From NCBI GenBank assembly GCA_019639175.1, contig JAHBSK010000003.1, positions 1 to 64,000 of the forward strand: a DNA stretch of 64,000 nt. Direction: 5' to 3'. Of this stretch, positions 24,151 through 32,638 are shown piece by piece (position 1 is the stretch's first letter; each line of letters starts with the position of its first letter). Source of the stretch: Acidobacteriota bacterium (GTDB lineage: Bacteria > Acidobacteriota > Blastocatellia > Pyrinomonadales > Pyrinomonadaceae). Below the pieces are notes generated by a model. That model saw nothing but the letters and a program-made list of their open reading frames with translations. It did not search any database and was not told the origin of the DNA. Both the position numbers and the translations under genes were made by a program.

Positions 24151-24176
24151 CATTTTCCTACAGAATATCAAGGTCT

Positions 24177-25127
24177 TTAGTTCTTCCGTTCCCATTGCTT
24201 CATCAGATCGCGTGCAGCATCTTCCCAGTCTGGAAACTCAAATTCAAAACCGGAATCGGTCAGGAGTTTTGGCACGACGCGACGGCTTTTTAGTATAAGC
24301 TCGGTTTCGGTCCGCATAAAGAACGCGCCGACGGCAAGCTGCCATTCCATAGCCGGAAGGCCGATCTTAACACCTGCGGCATCGCGAAAAATCTTCATAA
24401 ATTCGCGGTTCGGCAAAGGATTTGGGGACGAGATGTTTATCGGCCCGCTCAGGTTCTCGTGTTCGATCAGCCAATAGACCGAGCGGATAAAATCCCATTC
24501 GTGTATCCACGAAATAAATTGTCTTCCGCCGGCGGCGGTTCCGCCGAGGCCTTTGCGGACAAGGCCGAGCATCACGTCAAAGATGCCGTCTTTGTCCGGC
24601 CCCATCGTCATTGCGGAACGCATCAGCACCTTGCGCGTTCCTGGCGTAACGGCTTCGTTCGCGGCCTTTTCCCACGCTTTCGCTACCTCAATGCTGAACC
24701 GCCACGTGTCAGGTGCATCAGGTTCACTGCCGCCGATGATCCCCGTGACGTCGTCATTCGGAGCATCAAAACGGTGTGCATAGATCGTCGCCGTGCTTGC
24801 CTGAAGCCAAACTTTTGGCGGGTTCGCAGCATTGGCTATCGCCTCACCGACAACACGCGTCGAATCAACCCTCGAATCCATCATCTGCCGCCGATTCTCG
24901 TCATTGTAACGGCAATTCACGTTACGGCCAGCAAGGTTTATCACAACATCTGAGCCGTCGATCTCAGCCGCCCAATCGCCCGGCGTTTTGCCGTCCCATT
25001 CTGCAGTTCGCCATTCACGCTTTTCGGGCGAACGGCCGATCTCAACGACCTCGTGTCCGTCCGCGACAAAAGCACGGGCCAAAACCGTGCCAACCTGCCC
25101 CGAACCACCCGGAATTACGATCTTCAT
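24177..25127 (-). CDS. TIGR01777-family NAD(P)-dependent epimerase
   Basis: 316 residues from the ATG at 25127. It has a Rossmann nucleotide-binding loop (VIPGGSGQVGTVLARAF) and the family features NLAGRNVNCRYND, STATIYAHRFD and the downstream VLMRSAMTMGPDKDG and PINISSPNPLPNREFM. The C-terminal small domain (DUF1731-like) closes with PKLLTDSGFEFEFPDWEDAARDL. Related proteins (YfcH) are uncharacterised SDR epimerases. The ATG overlaps the stop of the upstream gene as ATGA, indicating coupled translation. The extension up to 25238 is in the overlapping gene and is rejected. Confidence 0.87.
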   Translation of the reverse strand: MKIVIPGGSGQVGTVLARAFVADGHEVVEIGRSPEKREWRTAEWDGKTPGDWAAEIDGSDVVINLAGRNVNCRYNDENRRQMMDSRVDSTRVVGEAIANAANPPKVWLQASTATIYAHRFDAPNDDVTGIIGGSEPDAPDTWRFSIEVAKAWEKAANEAVTPGTRKVLMRSAMTMGPDKDGIFDVMLGLVRKGLGGTAAGGRQFISWIHEWDFIRSVYWLIEHENLSGPINISSPNPLPNREFMKIFRDAAGVKIGLPAMEWQLAVGAFFMRTETELILKSRRVVPKLLTDSGFEFEFPDWEDAARDLMKQWERKN

Positions 25128-25732
25128 ATCAATGAAATTTCTGACTTTCGCATTTCCCATGCGTCGCGAATAGCTTTTAGAAGTTTGTCTTTTTCGTCGG
25201 AACTTAAATTCACAGCAGACGGATCGACTTTTTCCCAAAAATGATAATTTAAAAAGATAGCTTTTGCGTTCGCAAAGATCTCCATGCAGAAATCAAAAGA
25301 GCTGTAATCGAGTGTTACGGAAAGGGATTGAAGCTGTTCTAAAGCTGTTTTGCCTACAAGTCCGAACTTATCAGGAATGAATCCGACAAAACCATCACCA
25401 AAGAATGCAGAATCCACGGAAATCACTGATTCAATGTGCTTATTGAAATTGTCGAGTTCTTCTGCCGGAACCCACAATTCTTCATGTTTACTAGAGCCTA
25501 CAATATGCCGGTCGAACTTAGAAACATACCTGTCTTCTACAGAAAATCGGGTGACGTAACCGGCAAAAGAATTTGATTTTGTGTTCCAGTCACGTGCAAT
25601 TTGTTCCGCATAGTCCGAATTTAAGACTGGATAGAAAATAGGCTGTTCGGGCAGGCGGGGAGGAAATCCCTGAAAGTTCAGGTCATGTATAAGCCCCAAC
25701 TCTTCAAGACCAACTGGACGAAACAAAATCAT
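25124..25732 (-). CDS. Conserved protein (family labelled ADP-ribosylation/crystallin J1)
   Basis: 202 residues, cytoplasmic, beginning MILFRPVGLEELGLI. The features FPPRLPEQPIFYPVLN, IARDWNTKSNSFAGYVTRF and HEELWVPAEELDNFNKHI recall a widespread small family that databases label ADP-ribosylation/crystallin J1, although it is unrelated to ADP-ribosylglycohydrolases in length and motifs (recalled, unverified). No catalytic motif is obvious. AT-rich relative to its neighbours. It lies 18 bases after the serA stop and overlaps the epimerase start by four bases, so the three genes probably form one transcript. Confidence 0.65.
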   Translation of the reverse strand: MILFRPVGLEELGLIHDLNFQGFPPRLPEQPIFYPVLNSDYAEQIARDWNTKSNSFAGYVTRFSVEDRYVSKFDRHIVGSSKHEELWVPAEELDNFNKHIESVISVDSAFFGDGFVGFIPDKFGLVGKTALEQLQSLSVTLDYSSFDFCMEIFANAKAIFLNYHFWEKVDPSAVNLSSDEKDKLLKAIRDAWEMRKSEISLI

Positions 25733-25750
25733 TACGTAATTAACACCCTC

Positions 25751-26986
25751 TCAGTAAACCATTCGGGCGCGAATGGTTCCTTTTATCTGCTTTAATATCT
25801 CAAAAGCTTCCTGTGACAGTTTTGAATCGAGATCCAAAATAACGTAGCCGATCTCGTCGTTGGTTTTCAGATATTGGCCGGCGATGTTGATGCCGCGTTT
25901 TGAGAGGCGTGAGTTTATTTCGCCGAGAACACCCGGAATATTCTTGTGGATGTGCAGGATGCGGTGCGTTCCCGCCTGCGGCGGCAGGCTGACCGGCGGA
26001 ACTGTGTGTGAGCCTTCGCTTGTGCCGAAATCGAGATATTTAATGAGCTTTGCCGTCACGTCCACGCCGATATTTGCCTGAGCCTCTTCGGTCGAACCGC
26101 CGATATGCGGCGTCAGTATGACGTTCGGCAGATTCTGCAGAGGGCTTATAAAAGCGTCGCCGTTCTTTTCGGGTTCTTCCGGAAAAACGTCGATCGCCGC
26201 TCCGGCCAGCTTCCCGCTTTTCAGCGCTTTTCTGGCGGCTTCCAGATCAACGACGTCGCCTCGGCTGTGGTTTATCAGGATCGCTCCTTTGCGCATTGCT
26301 TTTAGCGTGTCCGCGTTGATCATGTTTCGCGTTGTGGTATCAGACGGAACATGAAGCGTGACGATGTGCGAACGCTTCAGCAGGTCTTTCAGGTCGCCTG
26401 CCTGTTTTGCGTTGCCGAGCGGCAGTTTCGTCGCCGCGTCATAATAGATCACATTCATTCCCATCGCCTCGGCCAGGTTCGACACCTGCGAGCCGATATT
26501 GCCATAGCCGATGATGCCGATGGTCTTGCCGCGAAGCTCGAAACTTCCCTTTGCCTCCTTCAGCCATTCGCCGCGATGCGCCGCCGCGTTCTTGTCCGCG
26601 ATCTTGCGTATCAGCATCACACACAGCCCGATAACAAGCTCTGCGACCGAACGCGTGTTCGAGTATGGTGCGTTAAAAACGGCCACGCCTTTTTCCGTCG
26701 CAGCTTTTAGGTCAACCTGATTTACGCCAATGCAAAACGCCCCGACGGCAAGCAGCTTGTCCGCCGCCTCGACAACATTCCGCGTGATCTGCGTCTTTGA
26801 GCGGATCCCGATCAGATGCACGCCTTTCACTGCCTTTATCAGCTCTGCCTCGCTCAACGCCCCGCCGATGCGGTCGATCTTTGTATAACCCGCAGCACCA
26901 AATTGGACCAACGCCGCATCAGAGATGTTCTCCAGCAGCAGGATGTTTATCTTGTTTCGCGGATAGGATGTTTTTGGGGCTTTCAT
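25751..26986 (-). CDS. serA: D-3-phosphoglycerate dehydrogenase
   Basis: First step of serine biosynthesis from 3-phosphoglycerate, NAD-dependent. Domain order: substrate-binding part (residues 10-110), NAD-binding Rossmann domain with IGIIGYGNIGSQV, active-site Arg in NHSRGDVVD, Glu in FPEEPEKNGD and His in TPHIGGSTEEAQ. A C-terminal ACT domain follows (HRILHIHKNIPGVLGEINS and on), which binds serine in feedback-regulated forms. At 411 aa it matches the E. coli-type enzyme rather than the long form with an ASB domain. E. coli-type enzymes can also reduce 2-oxoglutarate. Confidence 0.92.
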   Translation of the reverse strand: MKAPKTSYPRNKINILLLENISDAALVQFGAAGYTKIDRIGGALSEAELIKAVKGVHLIGIRSKTQITRNVVEAADKLLAVGAFCIGVNQVDLKAATEKGVAVFNAPYSNTRSVAELVIGLCVMLIRKIADKNAAAHRGEWLKEAKGSFELRGKTIGIIGYGNIGSQVSNLAEAMGMNVIYYDAATKLPLGNAKQAGDLKDLLKRSHIVTLHVPSDTTTRNMINADTLKAMRKGAILINHSRGDVVDLEAARKALKSGKLAGAAIDVFPEEPEKNGDAFISPLQNLPNVILTPHIGGSTEEAQANIGVDVTAKLIKYLDFGTSEGSHTVPPVSLPPQAGTHRILHIHKNIPGVLGEINSRLSKRGINIAGQYLKTNDEIGYVILDLDSKLSQEAFEILKQIKGTIRARMVY

Positions 26987-27132
26987 ACCTGTTCTGTTTT
27001 CTTAATTGTAGCGAGAAACCGAGTTGAGAGGAAACAATGGTCAATGTAATATATGACTTAAATCAAAATATTTAACAGAACCCGCGGATGGAAACAGTTT
27101 ACAGAACATTTCTGTCCTGACAGTAAACAAAA

Positions 27133-28518
27133 ATGAAAAACGAACAAACACGCCGAGAGATGCTGAAGAATTCGGTCCTTGCCGGATTTGGTTTGACCCT
27201 TTTTGGTGCGGAAGTAAAAGCGGCCTCACGCGATGAAAATGTCCTGGCAGAACTGATCGCCGGGCCTGCCCAAAAGAACAGGTCAATGATAGACGTTCCT
27301 TTTGAGCGTCACGAGACGGTCAGGCTCGGTATTATCGGCACAGGGCTTCGCGGACGGAGCGTTTTGGGCGAATTCCTTAACGTCCCAAATGTCCGCATCA
27401 CGGCGCTGTGCGACATCGTTCAGGAAAAAGCTGACCGTGCAAAGGCAATGGTCACAAAGGCCGGACAGCCCGAACCCGCCGTCTATGTCAAAGGAGATCG
27501 CGGATATGAGGAGATGTTGAAACGCGACGACATCGACTTTGTCTTTATCGCCACACCGTGGGAATGGCACGTTCCGCAGGCTCTGGCGGCGATGAATGCC
27601 GGTAAACACGTCGGTGTCGAGGTTCCCGCCGGTTATACGATCAAGGAACTTTGGCAGCTTGTTGACACATCGGAAAAGACACGCCGTCACATGATGATGA
27701 TGGAAAACTGCTGTTACGATTATGACGAGCTTTTGATACTCAACATGGTTCGCGACGGCATTTTTGGCGAGGTCATTCACGGCGAGGCAGCATACAACCA
27801 CGACCTGCGGGCGATACTTTTTGAGACCAAGGACGAAGGCCTCTGGCGTCGCGCTCATCACGTTCTTCGCGACAGCAATCTGTACCCGACGCACGGCCTC
27901 GGGCCGGTGGCAAATTATATGAATGTCAATCGCGGCGATAAATTTGATTTCATGGTCGCGATGAGTTCCGGCAGCCTCGGGCTTCAGGATTACCGCAAGG
28001 AACACCTTGCGGCGGACGACCCGCGGCAGAAGGAGGTTTACAAATGCGGCGATTACAACACGAACCTGATAAAGACCGCAAAGGGCCGTTCGATAATGGT
28101 GCAGCACAATGTAACGACACCGCGGCCCTATGATCGCATCAACCTCATTCAGGGAACGAAAGGCATCTTTCGCGATTATCCTTCACGCATCTACATAGAA
28201 AAGGACAAGGCCGATCACCGCTGGCAGACGATTGACGCCTACAAGGAAAAGTTTGAACACAGCCTGTGGCGCGTCGTCGGTGAACAGGCGCGAAAGCTTG
28301 GCGGCCACGGCGGAATGGATTACCTGATGTGCTGGCGGCTGGTTCAGTGTATGCGCGAAGGCCTTATCCCCGATATGGACGTTTACGACGCAGCTGCGTG
28401 GAGCGCTCCGGGGCCGTTGAGCGAGATCTCAGTGCAAAAAGGCTCCGCTCCCGTAAAATTCCCCGACTTTACACGGGGCAAATGGAACACGACGCGGAAA
28501 CCGCCGATCCCGTCATAA
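27133..28518 (+). CDS. Tat-exported Gfo/Idh/MocA oxidoreductase, GH109-like
   Basis: 461 residues. The N terminus has a twin-arginine signal (TRREMLKNSVLAGFGLTLFG), so the protein is exported folded with its cofactor. The Rossmann motif is RLGIIGTGLRGRS, followed by FVFIATPWEWHVPQA and GKHVGVEVPAGYTIKELW. The C-terminal half (NMVRDGIFGEVIHGEAAYNHD, NLYPTHGLGPVANYMNVNRGDKFD) resembles the GH109 group, which cleaves alpha-N-acetylgalactosaminides by a transient NAD oxidation. Substrate remains unproven. It is divergent from serA across 146 bases. A weak terminator-like hairpin follows at 28567-28596. Confidence 0.82.
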   Translation: MKNEQTRREMLKNSVLAGFGLTLFGAEVKAASRDENVLAELIAGPAQKNRSMIDVPFERHETVRLGIIGTGLRGRSVLGEFLNVPNVRITALCDIVQEKADRAKAMVTKAGQPEPAVYVKGDRGYEEMLKRDDIDFVFIATPWEWHVPQALAAMNAGKHVGVEVPAGYTIKELWQLVDTSEKTRRHMMMMENCCYDYDELLILNMVRDGIFGEVIHGEAAYNHDLRAILFETKDEGLWRRAHHVLRDSNLYPTHGLGPVANYMNVNRGDKFDFMVAMSSGSLGLQDYRKEHLAADDPRQKEVYKCGDYNTNLIKTAKGRSIMVQHNVTTPRPYDRINLIQGTKGIFRDYPSRIYIEKDKADHRWQTIDAYKEKFEHSLWRVVGEQARKLGGHGGMDYLMCWRLVQCMREGLIPDMDVYDAAAWSAPGPLSEISVQKGSAPVKFPDFTRGKWNTTRKPPIPS

Positions 28519-28566
28519 AAAAGAAACGTCTGAGAGCTGTGACAGGAATATTTGCTTTTGTAAAAA

Positions 28567-28596
28567 GGGCCGGCGAACAAGGCATGGTTCCGGCCC
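28567..28596 (+). terminator. Hairpin after the GH109-like gene
   Basis: GGGCCGG (28567-28573) pairs with CCGGCCC (28590-28596). On the minus strand the hairpin is followed by U-rich CTTTTTAC, so it may serve the minus-strand gene at 28634 as well. Confidence 0.5.
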
Positions 28597-28633
28597 GATC
28601 TGTGTGGCTCTTTCCGCCGAAAAAGCCTTGTAT

Positions 28634-29005
28634 TCATTGAAGCGTTTTCGGAACACTATGAACTTTGATCTTTAGCTCTTTTGCCAGATTTTTCCATTTA
28701 CCTTTTTTGGTCTTGAAATAAACATAAGCCAGATCGACGCCTTTGCCGTTTACTTTCACTTGCCAATATTCCTGCCCTTCGATCTGCTCCGACTCAACAG
28801 TTGATATTTCTTCAACGCTGTCGCCTTTGTCGTCGCAAGGCTCACAATAATGCCGTACCTCATTATGTTTTTTCAGAAAGGCGGCGGCCTTTTCAGCCTG
28901 AGCTTTTGTGATCCAGGCCGCCTGATCTGCCAGAACGGAAACAGCCGTCACCGTAAAAACGGCAGCCAGTAAAAATGCGGTTAAGGTGTATTTAATTGCT
29001 TTCAT
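28634..29005 (-). CDS. Small secreted protein of unknown function with CxxC
   Basis: 123 residues. The signal peptide (MKAIKYTLTAFLLAAVFTVT, cleavage near VLA-DQ) is followed by an alpha-beta domain: a helix (KAQAEKAAAFLKKHN), a CEPCDDKGD motif with two cysteines, then strands ending VNGKGVDLAYVYFKTKKGKW. AGGAG lies before the ATG. The family is not recognised. The CxxC pair in an exported protein suggests a disulfide or metal site. Confidence 0.7.
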   Translation of the reverse strand: MKAIKYTLTAFLLAAVFTVTAVSVLADQAAWITKAQAEKAAAFLKKHNEVRHYCEPCDDKGDSVEEISTVESEQIEGQEYWQVKVNGKGVDLAYVYFKTKKGKWKNLAKELKIKVHSVPKTLQ

Positions 29006-29072
29006 AAATTCTCCTAAATGATATTGATCCTATTCTTAGAACGTCTCATACGACAAAGCGTTGCAGCAAACC

Positions 29073-29456
29073 TCAGCGGACATATTTTTTGAAAAGCGCC
29101 TCAAGCGTAGCTGCAGGATCGGATGTCAGCCCTGTATGAACAGGCGAAGGCTGAATGATGGTGCTTCGCTGTGCCGTCAGCCAGTAAAACCGTTCCCGCT
29201 GCGGCATTTTGCTTATGGTATCACTGCCCGTTCCGGCGCATATCTGCGGAATTATCGACAGATATTCTTTCACCTCATCCAACGGCGTGTCAGGCGCAAA
29301 ACATCTCAGCTTTTCTTCGTTGACGGCGATTTGGGCGTCGAGAAACTTGAACGCCGGGCACGAAACGATAACCCCGACATTGAAAAATTCCTCAAGTTCG
29401 ACACGCGGCACCAAACGAAAGACGGCATAATCGAACGTGCATTGTTTTTCACTCAT
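29073..29456 (-). CDS. DUF3037 family protein
   Basis: 127 residues, cytoplasmic. FDYAVFRLVPRVELEEFFNVGVIVSC matches the start of DUF3037, and WLTAQRSTIIQPSPVHTGLTSDP is the conserved end. The family has no assigned activity but is regularly encoded beside a HipA-like kinase, as here (ATGA overlap at 29456-29453). The pair probably acts together. Confidence 0.8.
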   Translation of the reverse strand: MSEKQCTFDYAVFRLVPRVELEEFFNVGVIVSCPAFKFLDAQIAVNEEKLRCFAPDTPLDEVKEYLSIIPQICAGTGSDTISKMPQRERFYWLTAQRSTIIQPSPVHTGLTSDPAATLEALFKKYVR

Positions 29457-30199
29457 TTTGCCGCCTCCGTTACAAAATCTCTCGGACTCGCAAGCCTCTG
29501 CATGAAAAAATCCAGATAAGCCGCTTTTTCCGCTTCCGGCTCGTCAAGCCACGCATCAGGGATCAGTGAAATTATATCCGAAAGTTTTTGCTTGGAAAGC
29601 CGCCCTGATAATTCTTTATCCGCATCCGATACATTCTCTGCGAAAGGCCTGAGGATATGATCTTTGACCATCGGGAAAGGATTTCGCGCATTTTCGGCGA
29701 ACGTCGTCCAATTGTGATGAAAATATAACGAAGCGCCGTGGTCGATCAGCCATATTTCATTGTGCCAGAGCAGCATATTCGCATTTCGGGCGGTGCGGTC
29801 AACGTTTGCAATAAAGGCATCGAACCAGACGATACGCGACGCCAGGCCGGCGTCGGGCGGCTTTAATGCCGGATCATACATTATCGATCCCGGAAGATAA
29901 TCAAGAGCAAGATTAAGCCCGGCACTCGCCTTCATTAGCTCCTGAATCTCAGGGTCAGGCTCGGTCATCGCCAGCACCGGATCAAGTTCCGCAAAAACTA
30001 TCTCAGGAACCCTCAAACCCAACACACGCCCGATCTCTCCGCCAAGCAGTTCGGCGATCAGCGCCTTTTTGCCCTGACCGGAACCGCGAAACTTCAGCAC
30101 ATAAAGCCCGTCATCATCCGCCTCAACAATAGCAGGCAGCGACCCGCCCTCGCGCAGCGGCGTAACATAACGTGTGACCTTTACCGTTCTAAGCTGCAT
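29453..30199 (-). CDS. HipA-like kinase domain protein (HipA_2 type)
   Basis: About 248 residues from the ATG at 30199 (the frame opens at 30229). The kinase-like fold is recognisable from YVLKFRGSGQGKKALIAELLGGEIGRVLGL (ATP-binding Lys and Glu), WFDAFIANVDRTARNANMLL (catalytic loop with Asp and Asn) and WLIDHGASLYF (metal Asp). The stand-alone short form, without HipB, differs from classical HipA toxins. It is followed by DUF3037, its usual partner. Function unknown; a toxin or regulatory kinase is possible. Confidence 0.78.
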   Translation of the reverse strand: MQLRTVKVTRYVTPLREGGSLPAIVEADDDGLYVLKFRGSGQGKKALIAELLGGEIGRVLGLRVPEIVFAELDPVLAMTEPDPEIQELMKASAGLNLALDYLPGSIMYDPALKPPDAGLASRIVWFDAFIANVDRTARNANMLLWHNEIWLIDHGASLYFHHNWTTFAENARNPFPMVKDHILRPFAENVSDADKELSGRLSKQKLSDIISLIPDAWLDEPEAEKAAYLDFFMQRLASPRDFVTEAAK

Positions 30200-30285
30200 A
30201 CAGAGTTCTGAAATTGTAATCACAAACAAAAATGGCGAGCAAGTCCTGCCCGCCTCTCTTTGTGTGATCTATCCGATCCTTGGGT

Positions 30286-30318
30286 ATATATTGTCAGATC
30301 ATGCACGCCTTAGGCCAC
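30286..30318 (-). repeat. lpdA-end repeat, copy E (most distal)
   Basis: On the minus strand it reads GCCTAAGGCGTGCATGATCT then GACAATATATAC, giving GVHDLTIY in the lpdA frame but no stop codon at the matching place. It lies just after the HTH antitoxin gene and about 90 bases before the HipA-like gene. Confidence 0.8.
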
Positions 30319-30325
30319 GTTTTGG

Positions 30326-30601
30326 TTACGCTATTTCAAGACGAATTTCTTTGCCCAGAGCCTCGGCGTATTTGCGAAGAGTTGAAAGGCGAATATCTTC
30401 GGAATGGTTTTCTATACGTGAGATCGCTGATTTATTAGTGCGCAACTTTTGAGCAACTTGCTCCTGCGTGATCCCGGAACTTTCGCGAGCCTGGCGAAGC
30501 ATTACGCCTATCTTAAATTCCTCAAAGCCCTTGGCGTAATCTTTGGCGAATGCTTTATCCGTTCGCTTTCTTTTGGCAATATATTTTTTCAGATCACTCA
30601 T
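30326..30601 (-). CDS. XRE-type antitoxin (HigA-like)
   Basis: 91 residues with an XRE helix-turn-helix at residues 32-85 ([20 protein letters not shown], then [19 protein letters not shown]). The Lys-rich N-terminal arm is typical of antitoxins paired with Gp49-type toxins. Its ATG overlaps the toxin stop (ATGA at 30601-30598). It probably represses the module through the palindromes at 30956-30977 and neutralises the toxin. The operon ends just before the lpdA-end repeat E. Confidence 0.85.
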   Translation of the reverse strand: MSDLKKYIAKRKRTDKAFAKDYAKGFEEFKIGVMLRQARESSGITQEQVAQKLRTNKSAISRIENHSEDIRLSTLRKYAEALGKEIRLEIA

Positions 30602-30951
30602 ATGTTTTTACCTCTGTTTAGATGATCTTTCCTTCGCTGCCCAGCCAGTTCAATTTCTGCGGCGGGTGTTTTCTGAGACTTTTTCGCAAAACCATTGGTC
30701 AAAATAACCAGATTTCCTTTGTCCATAAAGCCGAGCAGGCGAAAAGTATCGCTTCCAAAATCGATCCTTACTTCCCAAATGCCGTTCGTTCCTTCGAGTT
30801 TCTTGAAGTATTTGATCGGTACCACCTCAAGCGTTTCGACCAGTTGCAGCACCCAAGTTACTTTCTTGGCGTGTTTTGCGGACAGCGAATCGAGAAAATC
30901 TTCTACCGGACAGTCACCGCTCGCTGTCTTGTAGAAGACTATTTCACGCAT
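30598..30951 (-). CDS. RelE/HigB-superfamily toxin (phage Gp49-like)
   Basis: 117 residues. [42 protein letters not shown] and [22 protein letters not shown] are the landmarks of the Gp49/HigB-like ribosome-dependent mRNA interferases; the last one includes the conserved basic residues. Toxin-first order and overlap with an HTH antitoxin support the assignment. It stands between lpdA-end repeats D and E as one cassette. Confidence 0.85.
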   Translation of the reverse strand: MREIVFYKTASGDCPVEDFLDSLSAKHAKKVTWVLQLVETLEVVPIKYFKKLEGTNGIWEVRIDFGSDTFRLLGFMDKGNLVILTNGFAKKSQKTPAAEIELAGQRRKDHLNRGKNI

Positions 30952-30955
30952 ATTT

Positions 30956-30977
30956 AGGTTAACCTATATGTTAACAT
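30956..30977 (-). promoter_or_regulatory. Twin palindromic operator candidate of the toxin-antitoxin operon
   Basis: AGGTTAACCT (30956-30965) and ATGTTAACAT (30968-30977) are two perfect 10-bp palindromes sharing the GTTAAC core, 12 bases centre to centre. They start five bases upstream of the toxin ATG, where a HigA-type repressor is expected to bind. Confidence 0.6.
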
Positions 30978-31021
30978 TATTCAACATCAGAAATGTCACC
31001 AACTACACATATCATAGTAGG

Positions 31022-31054
31022 TATATGGTCAGGTCGTGGACGCCTTAAAGGCGG
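31022..31054 (-). repeat. lpdA-end repeat, copy D
   Basis: On the minus strand it reads TTTAAGGCGTCCACGACCTG then ACCATATAC, giving GVHDLTIY then LL and a stop. It overlaps the stop codon of the 99-aa gene by a few bases and precedes the toxin-antitoxin pair. Confidence 0.8.
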
Positions 31055-31344
31055 TCTTCTTCGACAGGCTCTTCATCGCCAGCATTTGCAAGAATCTCTT
31101 TTGTACGCGCCCAGTCGCCTTTATTCTTTCTGATCTCAAATAATTTCTTCTCCAGATACCGCATTAACCGTGAGGCCTCATCCACTGACAATCCTACGTG
31201 ATAGTGAATGTCCGTGTTCTTCATCGAGGGCGTAAATAGGATTACAAATCTGTCCTCGTCATCCCAGCCTATGTACAGATTGTCGCGCTCGGTATCTCTG
31301 ATACTTTCGCCGGAGCCGCTTCCAAAAATTGGATACTTTAACAT
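31045..31344 (-). CDS. Hypothetical 99-aa protein with antitoxin-like C-terminal tail
   Basis: The body (residues 1-70, YIGWDDEDRFVILFTPS, HYHVGLSVDEASRLMRYLEKKL) is not recognised. The last 26 residues align with the end of the antitoxin-like protein at 32637-32873: both have GDWxR, then A, D, E-P and a final DRL; 12 of 26 positions are identical. That tail is common in antitoxins partnered with PIN toxins (from memory). No PIN gene accompanies this one. It is a single-gene cassette between lpdA-end repeats C and D. A stand-alone antitoxin relative or a recombinant gene is likely. Confidence 0.6.
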   Translation of the reverse strand: MLKYPIFGSGSGESIRDTERDNLYIGWDDEDRFVILFTPSMKNTDIHYHVGLSVDEASRLMRYLEKKLFEIRKNKGDWARTKEILANAGDEEPVEEDRL

Positions 31345-31352
31345 ATCTGTTA

Positions 31353-31390
31353 TATATGTATCGTCAAGTCATGCACGCCTTTGGCAGCTT
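31353..31390 (-). repeat. lpdA-end repeat, copy C
   Basis: On the minus strand it reads GCTGCCAAAGGCGTGCATGA then CTTGACGATACATATATAA: codons for AAKGVHDLTIHI and a stop, an intact version of the lpdA C terminus. Confidence 0.85.
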
Positions 31391-31433
31391 ATATAATGAT
31401 CTCTACCGGCCACGAGTCGATCGGCAAACAAGA

Positions 31434-32549
31434 TCAGAATGATTTCCAGACAATCACTCCTTTTTTATTAACGTAGCCCCACTGATCTGTTTCACCATGA
31501 ACTAAATAGCTGTCACTAAGGTTTACCCATGCAAGACCATCATAAAAACTCCCAATTTGAACAAAACGCGGCGGAATGATGAACTTTCCAGTTTTGTCGA
31601 TCACACCATAGACGCCGTCTTTGGCGACGGTCATATTCCTTTCAGGCGTTATGGTCACATCTCTCAGTCCGTCCTCAGTCGGTTTCTCAGGTTCTCCGAT
31701 TCTGACAATGGCAGCACCGTCTGAAAATGGTCTCACTTCGGCGAATTGTGGTTCAATGACCATTTTGCCTGATTCGTCGATAAACCCGTATTTGCCGTCA
31801 ACTCTAACTGCGGCAAGCCCTTCGGAAAATACATCACAACCATCGAACACGAAGTCGATCTTAGTATTGCCTTCCGTATCAATGTACCCGAAGCCTTTCT
31901 CTTTGGAAACACAGGCAAGCCCTTCAAGAAAATTTGTGCCGAAATGATACTGAGCGGGAATCACTACGTTGCCGGTTTTATCAATATACCCAATTTTTGA
32001 ATCAGGCATGTTACTGTTTGTTTTGAACATCGCACGGTCATTGCTAAATCCGGACCAGGCATCAAAATAAAGAACTATCTTGCCTGTATGGTCAATAAAT
32101 CCGTCTTTGGAATCTTCGGTTTGGATCATTGCCAAGCCGTTCGAAAAATCAAATGCTACATCGAATTTGTCCTTAGTTATTACGCGACCATTTTTGTCAA
32201 CATATCCATAATAGCCAACTGTTGCATCGATTATCTTGCGGCGCGGCCAGTATATACCGACTGATGCAATGCCCTCACTAAATGAATCTGCCTGGAAAAA
32301 CTGTGGCTTTATTACGATCTCACCTTTTTTGTTAGTGTATCCCCAATCTTCACCGACTCGCACGGGAGCTAATCCCTCAGCGAAACCCCAAGCTTCATCG
32401 AATTTTAGTGGAATTACTACTTTTCCTGTTTGGTCAATGTAACCTGCTTTGTCATTCTTTTTGACCGGGAAAAGAGCAGGTTCTTGCGCCTGCACGAAGT
32501 AGGCGAGTACCCACAACAAAAACATCAAAAGCAAAGTAGTTTTCATCAT
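31434..32549 (-). CDS. Secreted WG-repeat protein
   Basis: 371 residues. A signal peptide (MMKTTLLLMFLLWVLAYFVQA-Q) is followed by about seven WG repeats, each of the form GYIDxxGKVVIPxxFDxAxxFSEGLAxV (for example residues 36-65 and 230-285). This beta-repeat is common in secreted bacterial proteins and in some immunity and KWG-type proteins; activity is unknown. AT-rich and clearly different in codon use from lpdA. It lies alone between lpdA-end repeats B and C in the same orientation as lpdA, as a one-gene cassette. Confidence 0.85.
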   Translation of the reverse strand: MMKTTLLLMFLLWVLAYFVQAQEPALFPVKKNDKAGYIDQTGKVVIPLKFDEAWGFAEGLAPVRVGEDWGYTNKKGEIVIKPQFFQADSFSEGIASVGIYWPRRKIIDATVGYYGYVDKNGRVITKDKFDVAFDFSNGLAMIQTEDSKDGFIDHTGKIVLYFDAWSGFSNDRAMFKTNSNMPDSKIGYIDKTGNVVIPAQYHFGTNFLEGLACVSKEKGFGYIDTEGNTKIDFVFDGCDVFSEGLAAVRVDGKYGFIDESGKMVIEPQFAEVRPFSDGAAIVRIGEPEKPTEDGLRDVTITPERNMTVAKDGVYGVIDKTGKFIIPPRFVQIGSFYDGLAWVNLSDSYLVHGETDQWGYVNKKGVIVWKSF

Positions 32550-32599
32550 TACGCCTTAGATGACCATAAGTTCTCAGTTGGTTGTTTCGCCGCCGCTAC

Positions 32600-32638
32600 A
32601 TATGAATCGTCAGATCATGCACGCCTTCGGCGGTGGTT
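32600..32638 (-). repeat. lpdA-end repeat, copy B
   Basis: On the minus strand it reads ACCGCCGAAGGCGTGCATGA then TCTGACGATTCATATGTAG: codons for TAEGVHDLTIHM and a stop. It abuts the stop codon of the antitoxin-like gene. Confidence 0.85.

Noticed and set aside
23754..24195. Minus-strand open frames crossing the tRNA (reading DSNLRPSVCETGAL and TRTCDLQFAKQELYP)
   Set aside because: These are the well-known spurious translations of tRNA antisense sequence, not genes.
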